In this document: positions 33,634-42,442 of the stretch, one piece after another
Numbering within the stretch: the stretch's first letter is position 1
Layout: every line of letters starts with the position of its first letter
NCBI GenBank assembly: GCA_000702025.1
Contig: JNKJ01000038.1
Location: 1-55,257, forward strand
Length of the DNA stretch: 55,257 nucleotides
Source: Blautia schinkii DSM 10518
GTDB lineage: Bacteria; Bacillota; Clostridia; Lachnospirales; Lachnospiraceae
Reading direction: 5' to 3'
Notes under the pieces: generated by a model
Database searches by the model: none
What the model saw: only the letters and a program-made list of their open reading frames with translations
Told to the model about the DNA's origin: nothing
Position numbers and translations under genes: made by a program

Positions 33634-35574
33634 TTATGAGCACGATCCGGTTTCCGCAGCTTGTCTCACCGGCAGTTTTAAAAATTCCACCAGCTTTTCC
33701 CCAGGCATTGGCTTCGCAAAATAAAAGCCCTGAATCTTGTCCATTCCCATCTCTTTGGCTATGCACATCTGTTCCTCTGTCTCAATGCCCTCAGCGATCA
33801 CCTGCAGCCCGATATCATGAAAAGCATCTGTTACCGCCCTGACAATACGGCAGTTGTGCTCATCACCGGAAAAACCGTCCATCAGACTTTTGTCAAGCTT
33901 AATACACTCATAAGGAAGCTGCAGTGCACTTATGAAATTGGAATATCCAATCCCAAAATCATCCAGATAAAAAGCAAGTCCCTGTTTTGCCATCTCCTGC
34001 ATCATGTCCTGAATCTGCTTCCGATCTGAATGTGTGAGGCGCTCTGTCATCTCCAGACGCAGCCTGCATCTGGGAACCCCGTATTCATCCATCAGCCTGC
34101 CCAATCTTTCTGGAAGCTTTTCGTCAGCAAACTGAGGCATAGACATATTAACAGAAATAGAATTCAGCGGAAGCTGTGCATGCTCTTTCCAGAAACTGCA
34201 GACCTTCTCCATGACGATCCAATTAATCTGGTCTACCACTCCGATGTCCTCTGCCAAAGGAATAAACTCTCCCGGAGAAATCATTTTTCCATTCTCGTCC
34301 CACATCCGCACCAACGCCTCCGCAGAACTAAAGGATCCTGTTTTCAGGTCGTACACCGGCTGGTACCACACCTGAAAACTCTTATTTTCAATAGAGCGCC
34401 GCAAAAGATTGACCATCTCATTGCGATACCGCACCTTATGCTCCACTGTTTCATTAAAGCGCAGTCTTTTCACTTTTTCTGATTTCATATACCAGAGCAT
34501 ATATTCTACAAACTCTTCCACATCAGAACTACGCCAGTTCTGGTCTGTATGAATCAGATCGCCGCAGAGATATTCCACTTCAATGGTACGATTATGAAAG
34601 TTCCATCTATTGTCTATGATCTCACAGATATCCTGCAGATTCTTTTCTGCCTTCTCTGCTGACCAATAACGGCAAAACAATGCAAAAGAAACCCCGCTGA
34701 TTCGGAATGCGCTGACTTCCTCTCCAAACTTTTCCAAAGCATGGCCAACGGAATAGAGGAGTTCGTCTCCTATGCGCGGACTGTATTGTTTATTGATCCT
34801 GTCCATATTTCTAAGGGAAAGCAATACAATCTGGAACTGCTGACCACTGTTGACTCTCAGAGAAATTTCCTCTGCAAAGAGCTTACGGTTCCCCAGGCCT
34901 GTCATGATATCATACCCTATCCGCTGACTTTGAAAATGAATAAAGAAAATCATATCCGTATAAGCCATGAGTGTCCCGTTCAAAAGGAATTCGCGGTTCA
35001 TCAGCTGGAAAACCGCCATAAAAACTGCCATCATCACAGTCATATTCAACGCCCGGGACACCATCTTCCCCACACTGGAGCGATTTTTACAGTAACACAA
35101 GATAATAAAAAATCCCTCTGCCAGCATAATAAAATATCCTAATACATTCAGGCTTCCGCGATGATATCCGCCGCCTGCATCAATCCAAAAAATCCATCCC
35201 GTACGGATATTCGCAAGCAGAAAGATTACATAAATGGCTGTAAGCGTTGTGACCACTGTTTTGGCGCGGGTGAGACAATGTTTGTCATATACGTGCTCCA
35301 AAATTTTATAGAACAAAAACAGGGCCATTACTGAGCAGGTGAGAATACAAAGAAGAAAATAAAGACTGTTCAGAAACACATGCAGCCAGTACGGCACAAA
35401 GGATATATCCTCAATTGAAACACAGATAATATCCACAAGCATTGATAAAACAGGCAGAATCAGACACCACCTGTAAAGAAAAACCCAAGGTGTAGGAATG
35501 CTCTTCTTTTCATAGAAAAAAACAGTCAGGATTACAATGATCAATAAGGCCAGATATTCTGTAATTAACTGCAT
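33634..35574 (-). CDS. Membrane GGDEF-EAL protein, probable c-di-GMP phosphodiesterase
   Basis: 646 residues. About seven membrane segments in residues 1-215, then a GGDEF domain (about 220-375) whose active motif is lost (RISGVSFALF in place of RxGGDEF), then an EAL domain (about 390-635) with SSAEALVRM, MSMPQF, RLEMTER, FYLDDFGIGYSNF, LDKSLMDG and VIAEGIETEEQ, all typical of active EAL enzymes. The protein most likely breaks down c-di-GMP, with the degenerate GGDEF acting as a regulatory or GTP-binding module. The only c-di-GMP gene in the window. Confidence 0.92.
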   Translation of the reverse strand: MQLITEYLALLIIVILTVFFYEKKSIPTPWVFLYRWCLILPVLSMLVDIICVSIEDISFVPYWLHVFLNSLYFLLCILTCSVMALFLFYKILEHVYDKHCLTRAKTVVTTLTAIYVIFLLANIRTGWIFWIDAGGGYHRGSLNVLGYFIMLAEGFFIILCYCKNRSSVGKMVSRALNMTVMMAVFMAVFQLMNREFLLNGTLMAYTDMIFFIHFQSQRIGYDIMTGLGNRKLFAEEISLRVNSGQQFQIVLLSLRNMDRINKQYSPRIGDELLYSVGHALEKFGEEVSAFRISGVSFALFCRYWSAEKAEKNLQDICEIIDNRWNFHNRTIEVEYLCGDLIHTDQNWRSSDVEEFVEYMLWYMKSEKVKRLRFNETVEHKVRYRNEMVNLLRRSIENKSFQVWYQPVYDLKTGSFSSAEALVRMWDENGKMISPGEFIPLAEDIGVVDQINWIVMEKVCSFWKEHAQLPLNSISVNMSMPQFADEKLPERLGRLMDEYGVPRCRLRLEMTERLTHSDRKQIQDMMQEMAKQGLAFYLDDFGIGYSNFISALQLPYECIKLDKSLMDGFSGDEHNCRIVRAVTDAFHDIGLQVIAEGIETEEQMCIAKEMGMDKIQGFYFAKPMPGEKLVEFLKLPVRQAAETGSCS

Positions 35575-35666
35575 AGCTGCGACCTTCTAACCTTTCAATT
35601 TATGGTATATAAAACAGATAATAATATTATGCACTATAATGCATGATATTGCAATTTATTTCTTCC

Positions 35667-35864
35667 ATTTTGTCCCAGTTACACATTCTGCCCCGGTTAC
35701 GCATTTTATCCCGGTCATTAATTTTATCCCGGTCATTCATTATATCCCTGTTATTCGTTTTATCCCGATCATCCGTTTTATCCCGATCATCCGTTTTATC
35801 CCGATCATCCGTTTTATCCCGATCATCCGTTTTATCCCAATCATCCGTTTTATCTCGGTTCTAC
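35667..35864. repeat. 18-bp tandem repeat array, 11 units
   Basis: Unit consensus GTTTTATCCCGATCATCC on the plus strand. Four adjacent units are identical (35757-35828) and the flanking ones diverge progressively. The array ends on the larB stop codon (35861-35863). No unit has spacers, so it is not a CRISPR. Confidence 0.9.
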
Positions 35865-36607
35865 TCACGCACACCCAATCTGTTGATCTGTGTGGCTATA
35901 TAACCTGCGCCGTATCCGTTGTCGATATTAACGACTGCAATCCCGTTCGCGCAGGAATTGATCATTGTCAGAAGAGCCGAAAGTCCGTTCATACTGGCGC
36001 CGTACCCCACGGAGGTCGGTACCGCTATCACCGGCTTATCCACCAGACCGCCCAGCACACTTGCCAGCGCGCCCTCCATCCCTGCAACCGCAACAACGCA
36101 ATTGGCGCTCTGGATCACGTCCAGACGATGAAGCAGACGATGGATACCGCTCACTCCCACATCGTAAATCCGCTCCACATAGGAACCGAAATATTCCGCC
36201 GTCTGAGCCGCTTCCTCCGCCACGGAAATATCCGCGGTCCCTGCCGTACACACTGCGATCTTCCCTTTTCTCTCCTTGCCTTCTTTCTCTATTTTAAGGA
36301 TATGGGAAAGCTCATCATACACGACCTGGGGATAAACCTCGCGGACCAGCTCATATTGGTGCAGGCTCGCCCTGGTACCGAATACCTCACCGTTTTCCTC
36401 GTACAACTTCTTAAAAATTTCCAGCAGGTGCGCATCCGCCTTCCTGCTGCAGTAGATCACTTCCGGAAAACCGGAGCGAACTTCCCTGTGGGTATCCAGC
36501 TTGGCGTATCCCAGTTCCTCAAAAGGCTCTCTTTTAAAATAACGCTCCGCCTCCTCAAGTGTAATCTCATCCCGTTTTAATTTCATCAGCACTTCTCTGG
36601 CTTCCAT
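35861..36607 (-). CDS. larB: Nickel-pincer cofactor biosynthesis protein LarB
   Basis: 248 residues from the ATG at 36605-36607 (GGGGTTGAATAT upstream); the frame extends further to 36685 without a good site. The N-terminal helical part (EVLMKLKRDEITLEEAERYF) is typical of LarB, followed by the NCAIR mutase/PurE-like domain with VCTAGTADISVAEEA, VAGMEGALASVLGGLV and PTSVGYGASMNGLSALLTMINSCANGIAVVNIDNGYGAGY. LarB carboxylates nicotinic acid adenine dinucleotide in the route to the lactate racemase cofactor. larC, larE and larA are not nearby. Confidence 0.92.
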   Translation of the reverse strand: MEAREVLMKLKRDEITLEEAERYFKREPFEELGYAKLDTHREVRSGFPEVIYCSRKADAHLLEIFKKLYEENGEVFGTRASLHQYELVREVYPQVVYDELSHILKIEKEGKERKGKIAVCTAGTADISVAEEAAQTAEYFGSYVERIYDVGVSGIHRLLHRLDVIQSANCVVAVAGMEGALASVLGGLVDKPVIAVPTSVGYGASMNGLSALLTMINSCANGIAVVNIDNGYGAGYIATQINRLGVRE

Positions 36608-36796
36608 ATATTCAACCCCGTTTCTCGTTCTCAACTCTGTTAATGCAGACTTTCCAAAAGAAAGCCCCGGCCCGCGATCCTGCATCCCTTATTTTATAAG
36701 CGTACCATCTGAATTCCGCTCTAAGTCAAGAACATTATACCGCATTTTTTCATGTCTGCACAGTATAAATATCCGGTGTATTCATATCTGACGTAT

Positions 36797-37960
36797 TCAG
36801 TACCATCTTACCAATGGCAGCTCATTATTGATTCCTTTTGTCATGAGGATCTGATGCAGATCAATGACTCCGTTGTGAAAAGTAGCCGCGCAGGAAGCCA
36901 GATACAATTCCCACATGCGCGCAAATTTTTCATCAAACATCTCTCTCACTTCCCCAAGGTGTTCCCGGTAATTGTCCAGCCAGCATAAAAGAGTCTTATT
37001 GTAGTGGAGACGCAGATTTTCGATATCCAACGTGTGGAAATCCTCCTCCGCCATGCAGGAAAGGACCTCACGCAGACTGGGCACCATACCGCCCGGGAAA
37101 ATATACTTTTTCATCCATGCATCCCCGGGATACTCCTTCAAAGCACTGATAAAATGCAATAAAAACAATCCGCCTTTTTTCATCACCGCATTCACGCATC
37201 CGATGAAAACCGGATAATTTTCTCTTCCCACATGCTCCAACATTCCCACGCTCACTACACGGTCAAACATTTCGCCGCACTTCGGAAGGTCCCGGTAATC
37301 CATGAGCTTCACAGTGACAAGCTTCTCAAGTCCCTCCTCACGAATACGTTTGTTGGCTTCCCGGTATTGCTCCTCACTGAGCGTGATCCCGGTCCCCCGC
37401 ACACCGTATTTCTTCGCTGCCTCTATGAGAAGGAACCCCCAGCCACAGCCCACATCCAGCAGGCTCATGCCCTCCCTGAGGGAAAGCTTCTCTAAAATGT
37501 AGTCTACCTTATTTACCTGTGCCTGGTAAAGCGAATCTGTATCTTCTGCAAAATAACCGCAGGAGTAGCTCATGGTATCATCCAGCCACAGCTTGTAAAA
37601 ATCATTTCCAATGTCGTAATGGCTCCTTACCTCTTTCTGCTGGTTCTTTTTCGTTGCCGCAGAAAACATCAGTTTTTTCAAGGTGTGATGATCTGTAGAA
37701 AATTTCCCCATCTGTCCCAGAAAATGGTCCAGCGCATAGTACAAATCCCCTTCGATTTCCAGGTCCTTATTCATATATGCTTCTCCGAGAGCCAGTGAAG
37801 TGCTCGTAAGCAGTTCGCCCAGAGGAATCGGTTTATGAAGCTTCACCACAAAGGCCGGAGCCCCTTCTCCGATTTTGTATTCTTTCCCCTCGAATTTCAC
37901 TAAAAACGGATGCTCGTCAAATTTCTTTAAAAAAGATATCAGGACATTCTCTTCTAACAT
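36797..37960 (-). CDS. cfa: Cyclopropane-fatty-acyl-phospholipid synthase
   Basis: 387 residues. SAM-binding motif LLDVGCGWGFLLIEAAKKYG near residue 165-185 and the family segments YDIGNDFYKLWLDDTMSYSCGYF, LSEEQYREA, VSVGMLEHVG and FIFPGGM (here YIFPGGMVPSL). The enzyme adds a methylene from S-adenosylmethionine across membrane lipid double bonds. Single gene with GGAGGCA upstream of the ATG. Confidence 0.95.
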   Translation of the reverse strand: MLEENVLISFLKKFDEHPFLVKFEGKEYKIGEGAPAFVVKLHKPIPLGELLTSTSLALGEAYMNKDLEIEGDLYYALDHFLGQMGKFSTDHHTLKKLMFSAATKKNQQKEVRSHYDIGNDFYKLWLDDTMSYSCGYFAEDTDSLYQAQVNKVDYILEKLSLREGMSLLDVGCGWGFLLIEAAKKYGVRGTGITLSEEQYREANKRIREEGLEKLVTVKLMDYRDLPKCGEMFDRVVSVGMLEHVGRENYPVFIGCVNAVMKKGGLFLLHFISALKEYPGDAWMKKYIFPGGMVPSLREVLSCMAEEDFHTLDIENLRLHYNKTLLCWLDNYREHLGEVREMFDEKFARMWELYLASCAATFHNGVIDLHQILMTKGINNELPLVRWY

Positions 37961-38050
37961 ATGCTGCCTCCTTATCTGTCACATACCTTGTATTATATCC
38001 TTAAGGAGGCAATTTTATAATCTGACTGCGTAAGCGCGTACCATGACGTC

Positions 38051-39121
38051 CTATTTTCCCAGCGAACCAATCTGGTTGTAAACGTTCAGTGCATCCAGGA
38101 TATGAAACTGCTCTGTCTCATGGCTGCCCTCTGCCCTGGCCGTCACCAGCAGATATTCCCTGCCATTGACCTTTGCCACGCTGGCAAGGCAAAGCCCTGC
38201 TTCCTGGGTATATCCTGTCTTTCCTCCGGTAACCTCTCCCCCGTCAACCGCTGTTGTGTCCATGCAGCTAAACATGGTACTATAAAAAGTGAAACCATCC
38301 GGGTGCTTATTGGTGGGCACAACGCTATATCTTCCGGTGGTAAACGCTGCACGGAAGCTCTCATTTTCCAGTGCATAGCGAAGAAGCAGGGATATATCCT
38401 CCACTGTAGAATAATGCTCGGGGTCATGCAGACCCGTAGAGTTGCAGAAGTGAGTATTCACCATTCCCAGCTCCTCCGCCTTCTGGTTCATCAAATCTAC
38501 AAAGCCGGCCTCAGAACCGGCAATGCGCTGTGCAAAGGTCAGACAACATTCCGCTCCTGAAGGAAGCAGTACCCCGTAGAGCAGGTCGCGTACCCGTACG
38601 ACCTCCCCCGGCTGAAATCCTGCCATGGAAGCCCCTTCTGCATAGAGCGCATCAAAAATATCATTGGGCATGGTAATCTGCTCATCTAAATCCCCGCTGT
38701 ACTCCAGAGCCACAACAGCCGTCATGATCTTTGTCAGAGATGCCGGGTAAATCCTGTCACTGCTCCCATGCTCGGCGATTGTCGTACCTGTGGCCTCATC
38801 CATAAGGATTGCATATTCGCTCTTTAACTGCAGCAGGTCCACATCACTCCCGGAGATAATCTCCCCGGAATATGTCTCGCTTTCCGAAAAAAACGGAAGC
38901 TGCCCGGATAGGGAGCTGAGCTGTGCCCCCAGCAATTCCCGGCCTCCCAGGTTCCAAACTCCAAATGCAACTCCCAAAATAAGCATGGCCGGTAATACTG
39001 CACACAGCACTCGTGCCAACACATTTTTCCGTCTCGCTCTGCGTTTGGCCCTGCGTCGTCTCTCGCTACGCTGCCTCTCGCTTCTTCCAACCATCGCATT
39101 TCTTCTTATTTCTTTTTCCAT
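38051..39121 (-). CDS. PBP-type D-alanyl-D-alanine carboxypeptidase (possibly VanY_D-like)
   Basis: 356 residues from the ATG at 39119-39121 with GGAAGG upstream. A very basic N-terminus (RRRAKRRARRKN) precedes a signal-anchor helix (about 35-58). The three penicillin-binding motifs are present: YPASLTKIMTAVV (SxxK), LPSGAECC (SxN replaced by SGA) and GGKTGYT (KTG). It removes the terminal D-Ala of peptidoglycan stems. It lies 248 bp downstream of a VanR/VanS-like pair, an order seen in vancomycin resistance loci with PBP-type VanY_D, but no vanHAX genes are here. Its role may be ordinary wall remodelling under VanRS-like control. Confidence 0.87.
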   Translation of the reverse strand: MEKEIRRNAMVGRSERQRSERRRRAKRRARRKNVLARVLCAVLPAMLILGVAFGVWNLGGRELLGAQLSSLSGQLPFFSESETYSGEIISGSDVDLLQLKSEYAILMDEATGTTIAEHGSSDRIYPASLTKIMTAVVALEYSGDLDEQITMPNDIFDALYAEGASMAGFQPGEVVRVRDLLYGVLLPSGAECCLTFAQRIAGSEAGFVDLMNQKAEELGMVNTHFCNSTGLHDPEHYSTVEDISLLLRYALENESFRAAFTTGRYSVVPTNKHPDGFTFYSTMFSCMDTTAVDGGEVTGGKTGYTQEAGLCLASVAKVNGREYLLVTARAEGSHETEQFHILDALNVYNQIGSLGK

Positions 39122-39170
39122 ATTGCATACCTTCCTTTCCTGCCGCAGTAATTCACCAATCCGGAAAGTC

Positions 39171-39233
39171 AATTACCTCTTCCCGGCAGAATAATTCTCT
39201 TATCATTCATTATTCTACCGAAAAGAGGTAATT
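39171..39233. repeat. Nested inverted repeat upstream of the carboxypeptidase gene
   Basis: AATTACCTCTT (39171-39181) pairs with AAGAGGTAATT (39223-39233). Inside, AGAATAAT (39188-39195) pairs with ATTATTCT (39209-39216). The result is a two-part hairpin, about 50 bp upstream of the start. It may end the vanS transcript or control dac expression. Confidence 0.55.
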
Positions 39234-39369
39234 TATACTTTAATATGCAATTGATACTTTCCTAAGAAATTATTAATATCACAAAGTAGCTCTATTATTC
39301 TGAACCATTGTCATTTAGGTAAGCTGCCGGAGCGCGTTCTGCAAAATACAGACACACTAGATTGTAATA

Positions 39370-40512
39370 TTACGCCACCGGAAGGCTTACACAAAATGTG
39401 GTCAGCTCATCCTTGCTCTGTGCTGTAATTGTGCCTCCATGCAGTGTGACAATCTCCTTTGCAATGGCGAGACCCAATCCTGCACCGCCTGTATTTGAGG
39501 TACGGGAATCATCAAGTCTGTAAAATTTCTCAAAAATAGACTCCAGCTTTTTCTCAGGAATGGTTTTCCCCCTATTCCGAATGTAAATCAGCACCTCTTT
39601 TTCCGTACTCTCAGCAGAAATCACAATCTCCGAGCCTTGGTAGCTGTAGGCAATTGCATTTTTCAGGATATTGTTAAAAACCCGGGCCAGCTTCACAGGG
39701 TCCGCAAAAATAGTCAGATTTTCATCCGCCACGAGCTTCGCCGTATTTCCATGGGTTTCTAAAATCGGATAGAACTCATCCACTATCTGCACCAGCATAT
39801 AATAAAGGTCGATTGTCTCTTTTTCCAAGGTAATCTCCTGGAGATTGTATCTGGTTATCTCAAAAAATTCATTGATGAGCAGATCCAATCGTTTCGCCTT
39901 ATCTAAAGTAATGTGCACATATCTGGCTCTCTGTTCCATAGGCATATCCGGAAGCTCGTCCAAAAGACTCAAATATCCGATCACCGAGGTCAGTGGCGTG
40001 CGGATATCATGGGCCAGATAGACCACCAGGTCATTTTTTCGCTGCTCTGCCATACGCGCCTCCAGTTCCCGGCGCTCCAAGGTCCTGCGCATGGTGTTCA
40101 GCTTCGTCTCAATAGCCGACATTTCCGGCGGCAGTATGATTTCCTCCTCATTGTCACTGAGCAAAAGATCAATCCCCCGGCTCACTTCGTCAAAGTACCT
40201 GGTAAGTCCGGACAGGAAAAACCGGAACAAAATCATAAAAACGATCAAAGTGGCGCCAATCCATATGAGACTCTCATTATTGCGGAAAAGCCTGCCATAA
40301 ATATTGTTGGCTATCTCCCAGTCCATATGAAGTGCATTCTGCAAAAAATAAACCACCCAGTCGCCCCCGCTTCCCTGCCAAAGCCATTTATAACCAATGA
40401 GAATGACCACAAAAGCAACAGCCATAATTCCCATGCCCTGCAGGAATATCTTAGACTTCAGGCTTGTATACTTTTCTCTGTTCTGTGTTTTAGACTTCAA
40501 TTTTATAACCAC
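39370..40512 (-). CDS. vanS: VanS-like sensor histidine kinase
   Basis: 380 residues. Two membrane helices (about 25-48 and 77-97) flank a short extracellular loop of about 35 residues, a HAMP-like linker follows, then HisKA VVYLAHDIRTPLTSVIGYL (His near 165) and HATPase with NNILKNAIAYS, FYRLDDSRTSNTGGAGLGLAIAKEIV. The FFEITRYNLQ segment and the overall layout match VanS. It overlaps vanR by 23 bp and its product would phosphorylate VanR. Confidence 0.88.
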   Translation of the reverse strand: MVIKLKSKTQNREKYTSLKSKIFLQGMGIMAVAFVVILIGYKWLWQGSGGDWVVYFLQNALHMDWEIANNIYGRLFRNNESLIWIGATLIVFMILFRFFLSGLTRYFDEVSRGIDLLLSDNEEEIILPPEMSAIETKLNTMRRTLERRELEARMAEQRKNDLVVYLAHDIRTPLTSVIGYLSLLDELPDMPMEQRARYVHITLDKAKRLDLLINEFFEITRYNLQEITLEKETIDLYYMLVQIVDEFYPILETHGNTAKLVADENLTIFADPVKLARVFNNILKNAIAYSYQGSEIVISAESTEKEVLIYIRNRGKTIPEKKLESIFEKFYRLDDSRTSNTGGAGLGLAIAKEIVTLHGGTITAQSKDELTTFCVSLPVA

Positions 40513-41185
40513 ACCCCCAGACCGTTTTTATATACTTAGGTTTTTCAAAGGAATCCCCCATTTTCTCACGCAGATGGCGGATGTGGACTGTGATGGTATT
40601 ATTTCCCTTACTGTAATACTCGTCGCCCCAGATTTCATGAAAAAGCTGCTCCGCACTCACCACACCGCCCTTGTTCTGGCACAGGATGCGAAGAATGGCA
40701 AACTCTGTGGGTGTGAGTGTAAGCGGCCTTTCGTTCAGAGTACATTCGTGTGTCCTGATATTGAGGACCAGGCCGGAATGCACCAGGACATCACTATCCG
40801 CTGTGGAGTCATTATTGTACCTTTTATATCTCCGAAGCTGCGCCTTGACCCGTGCCACCAGCTCGAGCGGCAGAAAGGGCTTCGTGATATAATCATCCGC
40901 CCCCAATGTGAGCCCGGTTATCTTATCGGTTTCTTCGCCTTTTGCGGTAAGCATGATGACCGGATAGTTGTATTTCTCCCGGATTTTGCGGCAGAGCGTA
41001 AAGCCGTCGATTTCAGGCATCATCACGTCAAGAATTGCCAGGTCCATCGCCTCACGCTCAATACATGCAAGCGCCTCCAGAGGATCATAGAATTTATATA
41101 CCTCGAAATTCTCATTTTCCAGATAAAGCGCAACAAGATCGGCTATTTCCTTTTCGTCGTCAACGATTAATATTTTTTCACTCAT
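40490..41185 (-). CDS. vanR: VanR-like response regulator
   Basis: 231 residues. Receiver 1-118 with DDEKE, phospho-Asp in LAILDVMMPEIDGF, and FLPLELVARVKAQLRRYKRYN at the domain border, a stretch that strongly recalls VanR. Winged-helix domain 130-230 with LTPTEFAILRILCQNKGG and ITVHIRHLREKMGD. First gene of vanRS. Signals may be glycopeptides or D,D-peptide wall damage, unverified. Confidence 0.88.
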   Translation of the reverse strand: MSEKILIVDDEKEIADLVALYLENENFEVYKFYDPLEALACIEREAMDLAILDVMMPEIDGFTLCRKIREKYNYPVIMLTAKGEETDKITGLTLGADDYITKPFLPLELVARVKAQLRRYKRYNNDSTADSDVLVHSGLVLNIRTHECTLNERPLTLTPTEFAILRILCQNKGGVVSAEQLFHEIWGDEYYSKGNNTITVHIRHLREKMGDSFEKPKYIKTVWGCGYKIEV

Positions 41186-41269
41186 AAGCAGAACCTCCCA
41201 TATTGTATATCATAACAGAGTTGGGAGATTTAATCCTCATTATTTTCTTTATAAAAGATTAAGATTTTA

Positions 41270-41410
41270 CTAATATGCTGAATCAGAAATGTATTCCTTT
41301 AAGGTTTTCATAACCCATTGCCGAAATTTTGTTGCTTTCCTGGAATTCACGTGATATCCAACCGCAATGATAGCCTCATCGGGCTGATAAAGGAATATCG
41401 CAGATGCTCA
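41270..41410 (-). pseudogene. Remnant of a RhuM-family gene
   Basis: A 46-codon stretch ends in DEAIIAVGYHVNSRKATKF followed by RQWVMKTLKEYIS and a stop (41270-41272). VGY.VNS..AT.FRQW and LKEYI are the core of RhuM-family proteins (I recall VGYRVNS..ATQFRQWA). A stop just upstream and no start show that only the C-terminal core survives. It explains most of the 339-bp gap between vanR and the MerR gene. Confidence 0.65.
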
Positions 41411-41460
41411 GCTCTCGCAGACACAAGAATTCAACAGATGTCGAACTTTCCTATTATAAA

Positions 41461-41506
41461 ATAAATCGGCATAGCTCGATATCATTCCAACTACGCCGAT
41501 TTATTT
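41461..41506 (-). terminator. Terminator of the MerR-family gene
   Basis: ATAAATCGGC-TAG with CTA-GCCGATTTAT forms a long stem after the minus-strand MerR stop, with flanking A/T tracts. Confidence 0.7.
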
Positions 41507-41524
41507 CAGAGATAAAACTCACAT

Positions 41525-42373
41525 TCATTTCTCATAAAACGCTTTAAGCGCCTGCCCGATAAATACAGTTGACCCTTCCCCATAAACCGCATCAAGATTC
41601 TTCTGCATGGTTTCGTTACTGAGATACTGTTTTGCCATGTCCAGCATAAATGCAGTTGCATCTTCCATCTGATAAAGCTGCTTTGACACAAAATCCATCT
41701 CGCCCATAATCATTTTCACTTCGAGGGAATTTACATCTGAACCGGCCTTGGCAGCCAGCTTTCTGGTTACCTCCTCCAATCTCTTCCCATAAGCCTCTAT
41801 AATTTGGGGATTATCAGGATTTGTACTTGCCGCCATGGCACTCTCTTTATCTCCGTACCATTCCACCACTTTCGCAAGATTCTTCTGAACCTCCTCACTG
41901 GATGCGTTGTTAAGGAAATGTTCCCTAAAGTTATCAAGACTGCCGTACTCCTTGACGAAAATCTCCTGCTGTTCATCCGTAAGGCTCTTTATAATGTGGT
42001 CGACCATTTTTTCCATATCTGTCTTATCGAAAACTCCAAAATCCATTGCGTTATCTCCTTTCAAAATGTTGTCAATACTGGCGATGATCCGTTCCAATCT
42101 TTCTTTTTTCAGCACCAGCATTTGTTTCTGACTTTTCAAAAGTTGTTCCCTCTCAAGCGCAGGATTATAAAGCACGGATTTAATTTCCCGAAGCGGCGTA
42201 TCAAATTCCCTGAAAAACAGTATCTGCTGCAGCAACTCCAATGCTTTATCGTCATAAAGCCGGTATCCCGCTTCCGTGACCGTGGTCGGCTTCAGCAAGC
42301 CAATCTCATCATAATAGTGAAGCGTGCGTACGCTGATACCTGTGAGCTTTGACACCTCTTTTACTGTTTTCAT
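41525..42373 (-). CDS. MerR-family regulator with TipAS domain
   Basis: 282 residues. MerR HTH at 1-70 (VKEVSKLTGISVRTLHYYDEIGLLKP), coiled-coil at about 75-115 (REQLLKSQKQMLVLKKERLERII), and a C-terminal TipAS-like helical domain (about 125-280: YGSLDNFREHFLNNASSEEVQKNLAKVVEWYGDK, MDFVSKQLYQM). TipAS domains bind thiopeptide drugs covalently or non-covalently and activate efflux genes. The regulated gene is not obvious here. The promoter must lie in the 42374-42442 gap. Confidence 0.9.
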   Translation of the reverse strand: MKTVKEVSKLTGISVRTLHYYDEIGLLKPTTVTEAGYRLYDDKALELLQQILFFREFDTPLREIKSVLYNPALEREQLLKSQKQMLVLKKERLERIIASIDNILKGDNAMDFGVFDKTDMEKMVDHIIKSLTDEQQEIFVKEYGSLDNFREHFLNNASSEEVQKNLAKVVEWYGDKESAMAASTNPDNPQIIEAYGKRLEEVTRKLAAKAGSDVNSLEVKMIMGEMDFVSKQLYQMEDATAFMLDMAKQYLSNETMQKNLDAVYGEGSTVFIGQALKAFYEK

Positions 42374-42442
42374 GAGCTTTCCCTCCTGTTCTTGATAAGT
42401 ACATCATAGTCTATAACGCAACGTGAGAGTCAATAGATAACT

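Noticed and set aside
35667..35864. CRISPR array
   Set aside because: Units are contiguous with no spacers and there are no cas genes; the 69-bp rep repeats are rejected for the same reason.
35639..36580. Long plus-strand frame with FIPIIR repeats
   Set aside because: It is produced by the 18-bp repeats and then runs antisense through larB, which has clear protein similarity.
40397..41170. 257-codon plus-strand frame
   Set aside because: Antisense to vanR and vanS; no ribosome binding site or family similarity.
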